This document shows positions 17,059 to 25,772 of a stretch of 64,000 bases of DNA, piece by piece; positions within the stretch are counted from its first letter, which is position 1, and every line of letters starts with the position of its first letter. Below the pieces are notes generated by a model. The model had not been told where the DNA came from. It saw only the letters and a list, made by a program, of their open reading frames with translations, and made no database searches. A program made the translations under genes and the position numbers. The stretch spans positions 1,116,001 through 1,180,000 of the forward strand of contig NZ_AP027055.1 of NCBI RefSeq assembly GCF_027924905.1, written 5' to 3'. Source of the DNA: Limnohabitans sp. INBF002. GTDB taxonomy: Bacteria; Pseudomonadota; Gammaproteobacteria; Burkholderiales; Burkholderiaceae_C.

Positions 17059-17604
17059 ATGACTTTGACCCCTGAACAAGTGATCGCCGCCAACAAAGCA
17101 AACTTGGAAACTTTGGTTGGTTTGACCAACAAAGCGTTCTCTGGCGTGGAACAACTCATCGAGTTGAACTTGGCCGCTGCTAAAAGCACTTTGGCTGATT
17201 CACAAAAACAAACCAACGCCGCTTTGAGCGTGAAAGACGCGCAAGAGTTGTTGGCTTTGCAAGCGAGCCTGTTCCAGCCTTTGGCTGAAAAAGCAGTCGC
17301 TTACAACCGTCATTTGGTTGAAATCGCAACAGGTACAGGTTCACACTTCCAAGGTCACTTGGAATCCAAAGTGGCTGAAGCTCAAAAAGCTTTCCACGCC
17401 ATGGTGGACAACGCTGCCAAAAACGCACCTGCTGGTTCTGAAGCTGCTGTCGCCGCTTTCAAAACTGCCGTGTCCGCTGGCAACAACGCCTTGGAATCTG
17501 TGCAAAAAGCAGTCAAGCAAGCCACAGACGTGGCTGAAGCCAACTACAAAAACTTGGCTGAGACAGCTTTGAAAACAGCAAAGCCTGCTGCTAAGAAGCG
17601 TTAA
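17059..17604 (+). CDS. phaP: phasin, polyhydroxyalkanoate granule protein
   Basis: A 181-residue phasin that coats intracellular polyhydroxyalkanoate granules. The start MTLTPEQVIAANKANLETL is typical of the Burkholderiales family. The body is one long amphipathic helical region, and the tail is AAKKR. GGAG lies 8 bases upstream of the ATG. Codon use is strongly biased to a few codons (GCT, AAA, TTG), as in highly expressed genes. The gene stands alone between its promoter and a UUCG terminator. It implies that the cell stores PHA, although no synthase gene is in the window. Confidence 0.9.
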   Translation: MTLTPEQVIAANKANLETLVGLTNKAFSGVEQLIELNLAAAKSTLADSQKQTNAALSVKDAQELLALQASLFQPLAEKAVAYNRHLVEIATGTGSHFQGHLESKVAEAQKAFHAMVDNAAKNAPAGSEAAVAAFKTAVSAGNNALESVQKAVKQATDVAEANYKNLAETALKTAKPAAKKR

Positions 17605-17630
17605 TTTTTTAAGGGTCTCCAAGACCTCTG

Positions 17631-17656
17631 AAACGGCTCCTTCGGGAGCCGTTTTT
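17631..17656 (+). terminator. rho-independent terminator with UUCG loop
   Basis: Stem ACGGCTCC/GGAGCCGT closed by the stable TTCG tetraloop, followed by five T. It lies 27 bases after the phasin stop. Confidence 0.88.
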
Positions 17657-17718
17657 CGTATGTGCTTGGGTGTTGACGAACAGGTTCTAATATTGGGTCA
17701 AAACACAGGAGAGCAGCG

Positions 17719-18828
17719 GTGGATAAAGTGGACGGTGTGGTGATTGGCGCAGGTGTGGTGGGCTTGGCTACGGCGCGTGCCTTGATTCAAGCCGCACCTG
17801 AAACAGCCCGAGAGTGGTTGGTGCTCGAAGCAGCTGATGCGATTGGCACAGGCACCAGCTCGCGCAACAGCGAAGTCATTCACGCTGGCATTTATTACCC
17901 GCAGGGCTCGCTCAAAGCGCAGTTGTGCGTGCAAGGCCGTGACCGTTTGTACGCCTACGCCACAGAGCGCGGCGTGTCGCACCAGCGCTGCGGCAAATTG
18001 ATTGTGGCTACCCACGTCGATCAGCTGCCTGCACTTGATGCCCTTTTGCAAAAGGCTCATGCCAATGGCGTGACCGATGTGGTGATGCTCAGCGCCGAAC
18101 AGGCACAAGCGATGGAGCCCGCGCTGTCGTGCGTGGCGGCCTTACATTCGCCCAGCACGGGCATTGTGGACAGCCACGGTTTGATGCTGAGCCTGCAAGG
18201 TGATTTTGAAAATGCAGGTGGCATCGTGGCGTTGAATTCGCCCGTGGCTTCAGCCGTGTGCCGCGACGACGGCATCGTGGTGCGCATGGCCGACGGTTCT
18301 GAGTTGTTGGCGCAAACAGTGGTGAATGCAGCGGGGTTGACCGCCCCTTGGCTGGCGAAACACTTTGAAGGCTTGGCTGCGCAGCATGTGCCGCAGGCTT
18401 ACTTTGCCAAGGGCAACTACTTCACGCTCTCGGGCAAATCGCCGTTTTCACATTTGATTTACCCCGTGCCTGAAGCTGCCGGTTTGGGTGTGCATTTGAC
18501 CCTCGATCTGGGTGGTCAAGCCAAATTTGGCCCTGATGTGCAGTGGGTCGATCGCCCGGATGATCTGCTGGTGTCCGCTGAACACGAGCAAGTGTTTTAC
18601 AACGAGGTGCGCAAGTATTGGCCAGCCCTGGGTGATGGTGCGTTGCAAGCAGGCTATGCGGGCATTCGCCCCAAAATTTCTGGCCCTCACGAGGCCGCCG
18701 CTGACTTTTGTATCCAAGGCCCCGCCGTGCATGGCGTGAAGGGGTTGGTGAACTTGTTCGGCATTGAGTCGCCCGGATTGACCAGCGCGCTTGCCATCGG
18801 GGATGCGGTGCTCCAGGCCTTGCAGTAA
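17719..18828 (+). CDS. FAD-dependent oxidoreductase, LhgO/DAO family
   Basis: A 369-residue flavoprotein of the DAO superfamily. The FAD-binding motif [16 protein letters not shown] is at residues 7-22, and [15 protein letters not shown] near residue 50 is typical of L-2-hydroxyglutarate oxidase/dehydrogenase-like enzymes. The C-terminus has GYAGIRPKI and [15 protein letters not shown]. An L-2-hydroxyacid substrate is likely but not proven. GTG start with AGGAG 7 bases upstream. The stop is 10 bases from the next ATG, so it is probably co-transcribed with the NlpC/P60 gene. Confidence 0.8.
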   Translation: MDKVDGVVIGAGVVGLATARALIQAAPETAREWLVLEAADAIGTGTSSRNSEVIHAGIYYPQGSLKAQLCVQGRDRLYAYATERGVSHQRCGKLIVATHVDQLPALDALLQKAHANGVTDVVMLSAEQAQAMEPALSCVAALHSPSTGIVDSHGLMLSLQGDFENAGGIVALNSPVASAVCRDDGIVVRMADGSELLAQTVVNAAGLTAPWLAKHFEGLAAQHVPQAYFAKGNYFTLSGKSPFSHLIYPVPEAAGLGVHLTLDLGGQAKFGPDVQWVDRPDDLLVSAEHEQVFYNEVRKYWPALGDGALQAGYAGIRPKISGPHEAAADFCIQGPAVHGVKGLVNLFGIESPGLTSALAIGDAVLQALQ

Positions 18829-18838
18829 AGTCGTGGGT

Positions 18839-19333
18839 ATGAATAAACGCTTGTTTCTTGGCGTTTGCATCACGCCGCTTTTGTTTGCTTGCTCGACCTC
18901 GTCGCGTCAACCGGCTTCGACAGCAGCGACATCGCAAAACTACCCCAACAACCCCGCCAAGCGACAGGACATCGTCATGCAGGCGGTGGCCATGCTGGAC
19001 CGTGGCTACACCTACGGTGGCAAAAAACTGCACACGGGGTTTGACTGTTCGGGCTTGGTGAGTTTTGTCTACAAAGAGTCTGCCGGCATCCCGCTCAAGG
19101 GCAGCGCAGCGCAAATGGCAGAAGTGGCCAAACCCGTGGAGCCTGCGCAAGCCCACCCCGGTGATTTGGTGTTTTTCAACACGCTGGGCAGCGCGTTTTC
19201 GCATGTGGGCATCTACATTGGCTCGGGCAAGTTTGTGCATGCCGCCAATGAAAAAACGGGCGTGAAAACCGAGCGTTTGAACCATGTGTATTGGTCCAAA
19301 CGCTTTGAAGGCTACCGCACTGTTTTTGCTTGA
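18839..19333 (+). CDS. NlpC/P60 lipoprotein, peptidoglycan endopeptidase
   Basis: A 164-residue lipoprotein with lipobox LFAC (Cys 18) and a C40 cysteine-peptidase domain. The catalytic Cys is in GFDCSGLV (about 70), the His in FSHVGIYIG (about 122), and the third polar residue falls in HAANEKTG. Members cut stem peptides of peptidoglycan. It is a relative of the enzyme at 51672. ATG 18839 gives a proper signal peptide, while the longer frame starts inside the upstream oxidoreductase gene. Confidence 0.82.
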   Translation: MNKRLFLGVCITPLLFACSTSSRQPASTAATSQNYPNNPAKRQDIVMQAVAMLDRGYTYGGKKLHTGFDCSGLVSFVYKESAGIPLKGSAAQMAEVAKPVEPAQAHPGDLVFFNTLGSAFSHVGIYIGSGKFVHAANEKTGVKTERLNHVYWSKRFEGYRTVFA

Positions 19334-19391
19334 AGCTGGGTTTGGGCTGTCGCACCCAAGCTGCAAGCCTCGGTTCGATTTTTCAGCCTGT

Positions 19392-20474
19392 TTAGGCCTG
19401 ATCGCGAATAGCCAGCGCCGCTTCTTTCACCAGCGCGGGGCCTTTGTAAATGAGGCCGGTGTAAATCTGCACCACGTCCGCACCTGCTTTGATTTTGGCT
19501 ACCGCATCGGCGCCGCTCAAAATGCCGCCCACGCCGATGATGGGGAAGTTGGGGCCCATCGCGGCGCGCAACTGGCGAATGACTGCATTGCTTTTCTCAA
19601 ACACGGGCGCGCCTGAGAGACCGCCAGTTTCATCGGCGTGCGCCATGCCTTGCACCGCATCGCGGGCAATCGTTGTATTTGTGGCAATGACGCCCCAAGA
19701 TGGCGTGCCTTCGTGCACACAGTGGCGCTTCAAGGTGGCCGCAATCACCGCGATTTGGTCGCTGTCCAAATCAGGCGCGATCTTGATGAACACGGGCACT
19801 TGCTTGTTGTGCTGTTTGGCCAACTCAGCGCGGCGTTTGGCGAGTGTGCCAATCAGCGCATCCAGCGCTTCGTCGCTTTGCAGTTCGCGCAGGTTTTTGG
19901 TGTTGGGGCTGGAGATGTTCACCGTCACGTAGTCGGCGTGTGGGTACACGCCGTCTAGGCAAATCAGGTAGTCGTCGGCTGCGTTCTCGATGGGGGTGGC
20001 GGCGTTTTTGCCGATGTTCAGGCCCAAGAGCATGGGCGTGCCCGCACCTTTCTTTCCTGACTCACTGCGGAACTTCGCCAACTTCACATTGGCCAAGAAG
20101 GCATCCAAGCCTTCGTTGTTGAAGCCCAAGCGGTTGATCAACGCATTGGCCTCGGGTAAGCGGAACATGCGCGGCTTGGGGTTGCCCGGCTGGCCTTTTG
20201 GGGTGACGGTGCCCACTTCGACAAAACCAAAACCCATTGCGGCCAAGCCGTCGATGCAGTGGGCGTTTTTGTCCAAACCTGCGGCCAAGCCCACACGGTT
20301 GGGAAAGCTCAGGCCAGCCAGTTGAACGGGGTCTTGCACGCGGGTTTGGCAGTACGCCCAAGCCAGCGGTGTGTTTTGCGTGCGGGCCAACATGGCCAGC
20401 GTGTGCTCATGGGCGGTTTCCGCATCCATGGCGAACAGAAAAGGGCGGGCGAGGGAGTAAGGCAACAACGACAT
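19392..20474 (-). CDS. pyrD: dihydroorotate dehydrogenase (quinone), class 2
   Basis: Oxidises dihydroorotate to orotate in pyrimidine synthesis, passing electrons to quinone at the inner membrane. The 360 residues fit the class 2 enzyme. The N-terminal helices ([22 protein letters not shown]) form the membrane/quinone site. [19 protein letters not shown], the catalytic Ser region [14 protein letters not shown], and the FMN phosphate site GVGGILSG are present. Start ATG 20474; the open frame upstream is the rpiA leader region. Only 41 bases separate it from the divergent rpiA. Confidence 0.95.
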   Translation of the reverse strand: MSLLPYSLARPFLFAMDAETAHEHTLAMLARTQNTPLAWAYCQTRVQDPVQLAGLSFPNRVGLAAGLDKNAHCIDGLAAMGFGFVEVGTVTPKGQPGNPKPRMFRLPEANALINRLGFNNEGLDAFLANVKLAKFRSESGKKGAGTPMLLGLNIGKNAATPIENAADDYLICLDGVYPHADYVTVNISSPNTKNLRELQSDEALDALIGTLAKRRAELAKQHNKQVPVFIKIAPDLDSDQIAVIAATLKRHCVHEGTPSWGVIATNTTIARDAVQGMAHADETGGLSGAPVFEKSNAVIRQLRAAMGPNFPIIGVGGILSGADAVAKIKAGADVVQIYTGLIYKGPALVKEAALAIRDQA

Positions 20475-20489
20475 GGATAATCTCAAGCT

Positions 20490-20497
20490 TTTATAGA
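20490..20497. promoter_or_regulatory. overlapping divergent -10 elements of pyrD and rpiA
   Basis: In the 41-base gap, TATAGA (20492-20497) faces rpiA and TATAAA (20495-20490, minus strand) faces pyrD. The two hexamers share four bases, so the promoters could not be occupied at once. Neither has a clear -35. Confidence 0.35.
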
Positions 20498-20515
20498 ACC
20501 CTCGGATTTTCGCCC

Positions 20516-21226
20516 ATGAATACGCCCACGAACACGTCGACCCAAGCCGCACCTTTGTCTCAAGATGAATTGAAAACCTTGGTGGGCCAAGCTGCCTTGC
20601 AATACGTGGTGCCTGGCGAGGTGGTGGGCGTGGGCACGGGCTCTACCGTCAACAAATTCATCGACGCCTTGGGCACCATGAAGGACCAAATCAAAGGCGC
20701 CGTGTCGAGCTCGGTCGCCTCCACCGAACGCCTGCAAGCCCTTGGTATTAAGGTGTTTGAAGCGGCAGAGGTGGAAAGCCTGTCTGTCTACATCGACGGT
20801 GCCGACGAAATCGACCACCAAGGGAATATGGTGAAGGGCGGCGGCGCTGCGTTGACGCGCGAAAAAATTGTGGCGGCGCAATCCAAGATGTTTGTGTGCA
20901 TTGCGGATGAGAGCAAGCTGGTCGATGCGCTGGGCGCGTTCCCCTTGCCCGTGGAAGTTATTCCCATGGCCACCGCGCGTGTGATGCGCCAGTTCGCCGC
21001 GATGGGCGGCAGCGCCAAGGTGCGTTTGAAAGATGGCCAACCTTTGGTGACCGACAACGGCCAACACATCGTCGATGTGACGGGCTTGAAAATCACCGAT
21101 CCCCTGCAGTTTGAAACCGACGTCAGCCAATGGCCGGGCGTGGTGACGGTGGGTGTGTTTGCTCACCAAAAAGCGCAGGTGTGTTTGTTGGGCACGTCGA
21201 CGGGCGTGAAGACGCTGACGTTTTGA
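20516..21226 (+). CDS. rpiA: ribose-5-phosphate isomerase A
   Basis: Interconverts ribose 5-phosphate and ribulose 5-phosphate in the pentose phosphate pathway. The 236 residues show [15 protein letters not shown], the substrate loop [14 protein letters not shown], the catalytic DGADEID (about residue 97) and [14 protein letters not shown]. All are RpiA hallmarks. Start ATG 20516 fits the family N-terminus with a short tail; the longer open frame overlaps pyrD. The stop overlaps a TTG start of the SDR gene (TTGA). Confidence 0.95.
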   Translation: MNTPTNTSTQAAPLSQDELKTLVGQAALQYVVPGEVVGVGTGSTVNKFIDALGTMKDQIKGAVSSSVASTERLQALGIKVFEAAEVESLSVYIDGADEIDHQGNMVKGGGAALTREKIVAAQSKMFVCIADESKLVDALGAFPLPVEVIPMATARVMRQFAAMGGSAKVRLKDGQPLVTDNGQHIVDVTGLKITDPLQFETDVSQWPGVVTVGVFAHQKAQVCLLGTSTGVKTLTF

Positions 21227-21927
21227 AAAGTCTAGGGCCGTCCTACCGCGCGTTGGTGCTGGGTGCCGCGGGGGCACTCGGGGCGGCGTTTGTGGAGGCC
21301 TTACAGGCCGACCCTGCATGCGCCGACGTGGTGAGCCTGTCGCGTCACTCACAACCCGCATTTCGCTTGGAAGACGAGGCCAGCATGGCCGCTGCGGTGG
21401 CTGCGCTTGTGGCCCAATCGCAAGGGCCGTTTCACCTCATCATCGATGCCACGGGCGCGCTCACGATCGACGGGAAGGGCCCAGAAAAACACATGGGTGC
21501 ACTCAACGCCGCACAACTGGCCCGTGCGTTTGAAGTCAACACCATTGGCCCCGCGTTGTTGCTCAAACACTTCATGCCCTTGATGGCCAACGAGCAGCGC
21601 AGCATTTACGCCAAGCTGTCGGCCCGTGTGGGCAGCATCAGCGACAACCGCAAAGGGGGTTGGTACGGCTACCGCGCTGCCAAAGCTGCCTTGAACATGG
21701 TGCTGCAAACTGCTGCGATTGAAGCGGCCCGCAAACGCCCGCAACTGGTGGTGGCCGCCATGCAGCCGGGGACGGTAGCGTCTGATTTGTCTGCGCCGTT
21801 TGTGCCTGCGAAAGACTGCCTCACACCCGCGCAATCGGTGGCAGGTTTGCTGAAGGCTTTGGATGCCTTGCCTGCACAAGCCGCCGCGCACTTTGTGGAC
21901 TACAAAGGTGAGGCGATTCCTTGGTGA
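21223..21927 (+). CDS. short-chain dehydrogenase/reductase
   Basis: A 234-residue SDR with the nucleotide-binding glycine motif LGAAGALG (about residues 11-18), an AFEVNTIGP segment and the catalytic YxxxK in [11 protein letters not shown] (about 147). The C-terminus carries [12 protein letters not shown], typical of small CsgA/C-factor-like SDRs. The start is inferred as TTG 21223, overlapping the rpiA stop by four bases; it lacks a strong ribosome-binding site, so coupling to rpiA translation is likely. Substrate is unknown. Confidence 0.78.
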   Translation: MKSLGPSYRALVLGAAGALGAAFVEALQADPACADVVSLSRHSQPAFRLEDEASMAAAVAALVAQSQGPFHLIIDATGALTIDGKGPEKHMGALNAAQLARAFEVNTIGPALLLKHFMPLMANEQRSIYAKLSARVGSISDNRKGGWYGYRAAKAALNMVLQTAAIEAARKRPQLVVAAMQPGTVASDLSAPFVPAKDCLTPAQSVAGLLKALDALPAQAAAHFVDYKGEAIPW

Positions 21928-21944
21928 AAGCGCGGTTGGCGCTT
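21928..21944. terminator. short convergent hairpin, possible terminator
   Basis: AAGCGC-GGTTG-GCGCTT is a perfect 6-bp stem in the 15-base gap between the convergent SDR and prlC genes, overlapping the prlC stop codon. There is no T run, so termination is uncertain. Confidence 0.3.
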
Positions 21945-24018
21945 AGGCCATGCCTTGGTGACGCAGCAACGCGTCGAGCTGAGGCTCACGGCCTCGGAAG
22001 GCTTTGAACGATTCCATCGCAGGGCGGCTGCCGCCGACTTCCAAAATCATTTCGCGGTAGCGGCGGCCTGTGTCAAGGCTGGGTTCGCCGTTCGCGTCGG
22101 CGGTTTCTTCAAACGCCGCATAGGCATCGGCGCTCAGCACCTCGGCCCATTTGTAGCTGTAGTAACCGGCTGCGTAACCGCCTGCAAAGATGTGGCTGAA
22201 GGTGTGCAGCGTGCGGCCCCACGCGGGGCTTTGCAACACGGCTACTTCGGCGCGCACATCGCGCAGCACTTGCATGAAGTCTTGCGCTTTCTCGCCGTCG
22301 GTGTGCAGCAGCATGTCCACGAGCGAGAACTCAATTTGGCGCAGCGTTTGCAAACCGCTTTGGAAGTTTTTGGCGGCCAGCATTTTGTCGAACAACGCGC
22401 GTGGCAAAGGCTCGCCTGTGTCGACGTGCGCGGTCATGTGGCGCAACACGGGCCACTCCCAACAGAAGTTTTCCATGAACTGGCTGGGCAACTCCACCGC
22501 ATCCCACTCCACGCCGCTGATGCCCGACACATCACGCTCGTTCACTTGCGTGAGCATGTGGTGCAAGCCGTGGCCGCATTCGTGGAAGAGGGTGATCACG
22601 TCGTCATGCGTCAGCAGCGGGGGCTTGTTGCCCACGGCTTCGGCGAAGTTGCACACGAGGTGCGCGACGGGCGTTTGCAGCGCGCCTGTGTCGGGGCGTA
22701 ACCAGCGGGCGCGCACATCGTCCATCCATGCGCCACCGCGTTTGCCTGCGCGTGCGCCGGGGTCGAGGTAGAACTGGCCCACCAGCACAGGCGGCAAGCC
22801 GCGTGCGCGTGTTTCTTCGGTGTGGCGCTCAATGCGGTAAAACTCCACAGCTGGGTGCCACACAGGAGCCTGGTCGCGGCGAATGCTCACCTCAAACAAC
22901 GTCTCCACAATTTTGAACAAGCCCGCCAACACCTTGGGCGCCGTGAAGTAGGGTTTGACTTCTTGCTCGCTGAAGGCGTAGCGCGCTTCTTTGAGCTTCT
23001 CGCCGATGTACGTCCAGTCCCACGGCTGTGGGTCTTGCAGGTTGAGGTGTTCGGCAGCAAAGGCGCGCATCTCGGCCACGTCTTTTTCAGCGTAGGGGCG
23101 GGCGCGTTTGGCGAGGTCGCGCAAGAAGCCCATCACCTCGGCGGGCGACTGGGCCATCTTGGCGGCCAGCGACACCTCGGCGTAGTTGGCGTAGCCCAAG
23201 AGCTGCGCTTCTTCTTGGCGCAAGGCCAAGATTTCTTTCACCCACGGCGTGTTGTCTTGCTCGGTTTTGCCGCTCTGCACCGCTTCCGATTGGTCAGACG
23301 CGCGTGTGGCGTAAGCGCGGTACAGCTTTTCACGCAGGGCGGAGCTGTGCGCAAACTGCATGATGGGCAGGTAGCACGGCATTTTTAAATTCAACTTATG
23401 GCCAGCCACACCATCCTTCTCAGCCGCAGCGCGTGTGGTTTGCAACACGTCGTCTGGCACACCGGCCAACTCTTCGGTGGTGACGATGGCTGACCATTGG
23501 TCGGTCGCGTCGAGCACGTTTTCGCTGAACTTTTGGCTCACCTCGGCTTGGCGTTCTTGGATGGCCGCAAAACGTTCTTTGGCGGCACCCACCAGCTCGG
23601 CACCCGACAGCACAAAGTTGCGCATGGCCAAGGTGTGGGCGTGTTTTTGCTCGGCATTCAAACTGGCTACGTTGATGGCTTTGTACTTGGCATACAAGCG
23701 CTCGTCTGCGCCTAGGCGTGTGTAGAACTCAGTCACACGCGGCAGCGCTTCTGTGTAGGCCGCACGCAACTCTGGCGTGTCAGCCACCGAATGCAAATGG
23801 CTCACAGCACCCCAAGCGCGGCTGAGTTTTTCGGTGGCGACATCGAGCGCGGCAGCAATCGCTTTCCACTCGGCGGGGAAGTCGGCTGCCGTGACTTGCT
23901 CTAAGGCTGCATCGGCTGCAGGCAGGAGTTGATCGAGCGCAGGCGCAATGTGCGCGGGTTTGATGGCATCGAACAGCGGGTGATTCGAAAAGTCGAGAAG
24001 CGGATTGTTCAATGACAT
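21943..24018 (-). CDS. prlC: oligopeptidase A, M3 metallopeptidase
   Basis: A 691-residue zinc oligopeptidase that degrades short peptides in the cytoplasm, including cleaved signal peptides. The zinc motif is HECGHGLHH (about residue 476), with the third ligand in the following helix (SGVEWDAVELPSQFMENF). N-terminal NPLLDFSNHPLFDAIKPAHI is typical. Length matches OpdA/PrlC. It is the second gene after folD on the minus strand but is separated from it by 166 bases containing a long inverted repeat. Confidence 0.93.
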   Translation of the reverse strand: MSLNNPLLDFSNHPLFDAIKPAHIAPALDQLLPAADAALEQVTAADFPAEWKAIAAALDVATEKLSRAWGAVSHLHSVADTPELRAAYTEALPRVTEFYTRLGADERLYAKYKAINVASLNAEQKHAHTLAMRNFVLSGAELVGAAKERFAAIQERQAEVSQKFSENVLDATDQWSAIVTTEELAGVPDDVLQTTRAAAEKDGVAGHKLNLKMPCYLPIMQFAHSSALREKLYRAYATRASDQSEAVQSGKTEQDNTPWVKEILALRQEEAQLLGYANYAEVSLAAKMAQSPAEVMGFLRDLAKRARPYAEKDVAEMRAFAAEHLNLQDPQPWDWTYIGEKLKEARYAFSEQEVKPYFTAPKVLAGLFKIVETLFEVSIRRDQAPVWHPAVEFYRIERHTEETRARGLPPVLVGQFYLDPGARAGKRGGAWMDDVRARWLRPDTGALQTPVAHLVCNFAEAVGNKPPLLTHDDVITLFHECGHGLHHMLTQVNERDVSGISGVEWDAVELPSQFMENFCWEWPVLRHMTAHVDTGEPLPRALFDKMLAAKNFQSGLQTLRQIEFSLVDMLLHTDGEKAQDFMQVLRDVRAEVAVLQSPAWGRTLHTFSHIFAGGYAAGYYSYKWAEVLSADAYAAFEETADANGEPSLDTGRRYREMILEVGGSRPAMESFKAFRGREPQLDALLRHQGMA

Positions 24019-24071
24019 GCAAAACTTTCAAAAAATAGATGGCCGAAATTTTTAGCCTGCCGAAACCCGTC

Positions 24072-24150
24072 GCCAAGCAGAGTGGCCAGCGCTTGATGCA
24101 GCGACATTCGCTTGCGAGGAGCGCAGCAAGCGCTGGCCACTCTGCTTGGC
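24072..24150. repeat. perfect 24-bp inverted repeat (long hairpin)
   Basis: Left arm 24072-24095 and right arm 24127-24150 are exact reverse complements, separated by 31 bases that can pair further (CGCT...AGCG). The bases just outside do not pair, and no target duplication is evident. It lies about 35 bases after the folD stop. It may be a REP/MITE-like element or an RNA-processing barrier between folD and prlC. Confidence 0.85.
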
Positions 24151-24184
24151 AGAGCGAGCATCAACGCGCAACGAACACAAAAGT

Positions 24185-25045
24185 TCAATGCTTCTCAGAT
24201 AAGGCGCGTTGCGCCGATTCCAAGGTGTTGACCAAAAGCATCGTAATGGTCATCGGTCCAACCCCACCTGGCACAGGGGTGATGTAGCCAGCCACTTCTT
24301 TCACACCGTCAAAGTCCACATCACCGCAGAGCTTCCCTTCATCGTTGCGGTTCATGCCCACGTCGAGCACCACCGCGCCGGGCTTGACCATGTCGGCGGT
24401 CAGCACATTGCGCTTGCCCACGGCTGCCACGATGACGTCGGCTTGCAATGTCAGCGCTTTGAGGTTTTGGGTGCGCGAGTGGGCCACCGTCACGGTGGCG
24501 TCTTTTTGCAGCAGCATCAGCGCCATGGGTTTGCCCACGATGTTGCTGCGGCCAATCACCACGGCGTGTTTGCCCTTGAGGTCGTAACCAATGCTCTCCA
24601 ACATCTTCATGCAGCCATAAGGCGTGCAAGGCCAGAAACCGGGCATGCCGGTCATCAATGCGCCTGCGCTGGCGATGTGAAAACCATCCACGTCTTTGGC
24701 TGGGCTGATGGCTTCGATCACCTTTTGCGCGTCAATGTTCGCAGGCAAGGGCAGTTGCACCAAGATGCCGTGAATGGCAGGGTCGTTGTTGAGCGCTTCC
24801 ACGCGGGCCAGCAAGTCAGTCTCGGTCATGGTGGCTTCGTATTTTTCGAGCACGGAGTGCAGACCCGCGTCTTCGCAAGCCTTCACCTTGTTGCGCACGT
24901 AGACCTGGCTGGCTGGGTTGTCACCCACCAACACCACGGCCAAGCCGGGTGTGAGGCCTTGGGCTTTGAGTGCTGCTGTATCGGCGGCTACTTGCGCGCG
25001 CAGTTGTTTGGAGAGGGCGTTGCCGTCGATGAGTTGTGCAGTCAT
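24185..25045 (-). CDS. folD: bifunctional methylenetetrahydrofolate dehydrogenase/cyclohydrolase
   Basis: Interconverts 5,10-methylene- and 10-formyl-tetrahydrofolate, using NADP. The 286 residues include the [13 protein letters not shown] helix with the catalytic lysine (about residue 54), [19 protein letters not shown] and the NADP motif [17 protein letters not shown]. The C-terminus [11 protein letters not shown] is the second family signature. All of this is standard for FolD. The ATG 25045 is followed by the expected [11 protein letters not shown]. Confidence 0.96.
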   Translation of the reverse strand: MTAQLIDGNALSKQLRAQVAADTAALKAQGLTPGLAVVLVGDNPASQVYVRNKVKACEDAGLHSVLEKYEATMTETDLLARVEALNNDPAIHGILVQLPLPANIDAQKVIEAISPAKDVDGFHIASAGALMTGMPGFWPCTPYGCMKMLESIGYDLKGKHAVVIGRSNIVGKPMALMLLQKDATVTVAHSRTQNLKALTLQADVIVAAVGKRNVLTADMVKPGAVVLDVGMNRNDEGKLCGDVDFDGVKEVAGYITPVPGGVGPMTITMLLVNTLESAQRALSEKH

Positions 25046-25076
25046 GGTCTTGTGTATACAGAGGAGAAGTTGAATT

Positions 25077-25102
25077 GAAAACGCCCGTGTGACACGGGCG
25101 TT
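25077..25102 (-). terminator. terminator of the response-regulator gene
   Basis: Stem AACGCCCGTG/CACGGGCGTT with loop TGA. On the minus strand it is followed by TTTTC. It ends the sensor-regulator operon 28 bases after its last stop codon and upstream of folD. Confidence 0.8.
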
Positions 25103-25129
25103 AAAGGGGTTGGCAAACGTGCGGCCTGA

Positions 25130-25756
25130 TTAGGCTTTGGCTGCGTTTTGTCCGAGTGCGGTTTTCAGCAAGTCAGCCACGGTGTTGGCATTGAGCTTTT
25201 CCATGATGTTGGCGCGGTGCGCTTCCACGGTTTTGATGCTGATGCCCAAGTCGTCTGCAATTTGTTTGTTCAAGCGACCGGCCACGATGCGCTCCAACAC
25301 TTGGGCTTCGCGGGTGGTCAGCTTGGCCATCAAGGCGTCGCGGCTGGCGGCTTGTTGGTAGTCGGCAAACGACTCAGTGGCTTGGGCCAACATGCGTTCC
25401 ACCAAGGTCACCAAAGCGGTTTCGTCAAAAGGCTTTTGGATGAAATCCATCGCACCTTTTTTCATGGTGTCCACGGCCATGGGCACATCGCCGTGGCCGG
25501 TGATGAACACGATAGGCAACGGTGATTTGCGTTCGACCAAGCGGTCTTGCAGCTCCAAGCCTGTCATGCCACCCATGCGGATGTCAACAATCAAACAAGC
25601 CACTTCGCGTGGGTCATAGCGGCTGAGAAATGTTTCGGCTGAATCAAAGCAACGAACGCGGTAGTCCTTGCCCTCTAACAACCATTGCAACGAGTCGCGA
25701 ACGGCCTCGTCGTCGTCCACAACGTAGACCGTACCTTTTTTGGGAATCAAGCTCAT
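25130..25756 (-). CDS. FixJ-family response regulator
   Basis: A 208-residue two-component regulator. The receiver domain has the acidic pocket DDDEA (14-18), the phospho-acceptor Asp 58 in LIVDIRMGG, and the lysine of QKPFDE. A LuxR-type DNA-binding domain follows (LTTREAQVLERIVAGRLNKQIA, then ISIKTVEAHR). The arrangement is that of FixJ/TodT regulators. ATG 25756 has TTGGAG upstream. It lies 16 bases after its kinase, and the pair is divergent from the PDH operon, which is a natural candidate target. Confidence 0.88.
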   Translation of the reverse strand: MSLIPKKGTVYVVDDDEAVRDSLQWLLEGKDYRVRCFDSAETFLSRYDPREVACLIVDIRMGGMTGLELQDRLVERKSPLPIVFITGHGDVPMAVDTMKKGAMDFIQKPFDETALVTLVERMLAQATESFADYQQAASRDALMAKLTTREAQVLERIVAGRLNKQIADDLGISIKTVEAHRANIMEKLNANTVADLLKTALGQNAAKA

Positions 25757-25772
25757 CAAAAAAACTCCAACC

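Noticed and set aside
18422-19366. A 314-codon minus-strand frame across the oxidoreductase and NlpC/P60 genes
   Set aside because: It runs antisense through two well-supported genes and shows no domain or ribosome-binding site.
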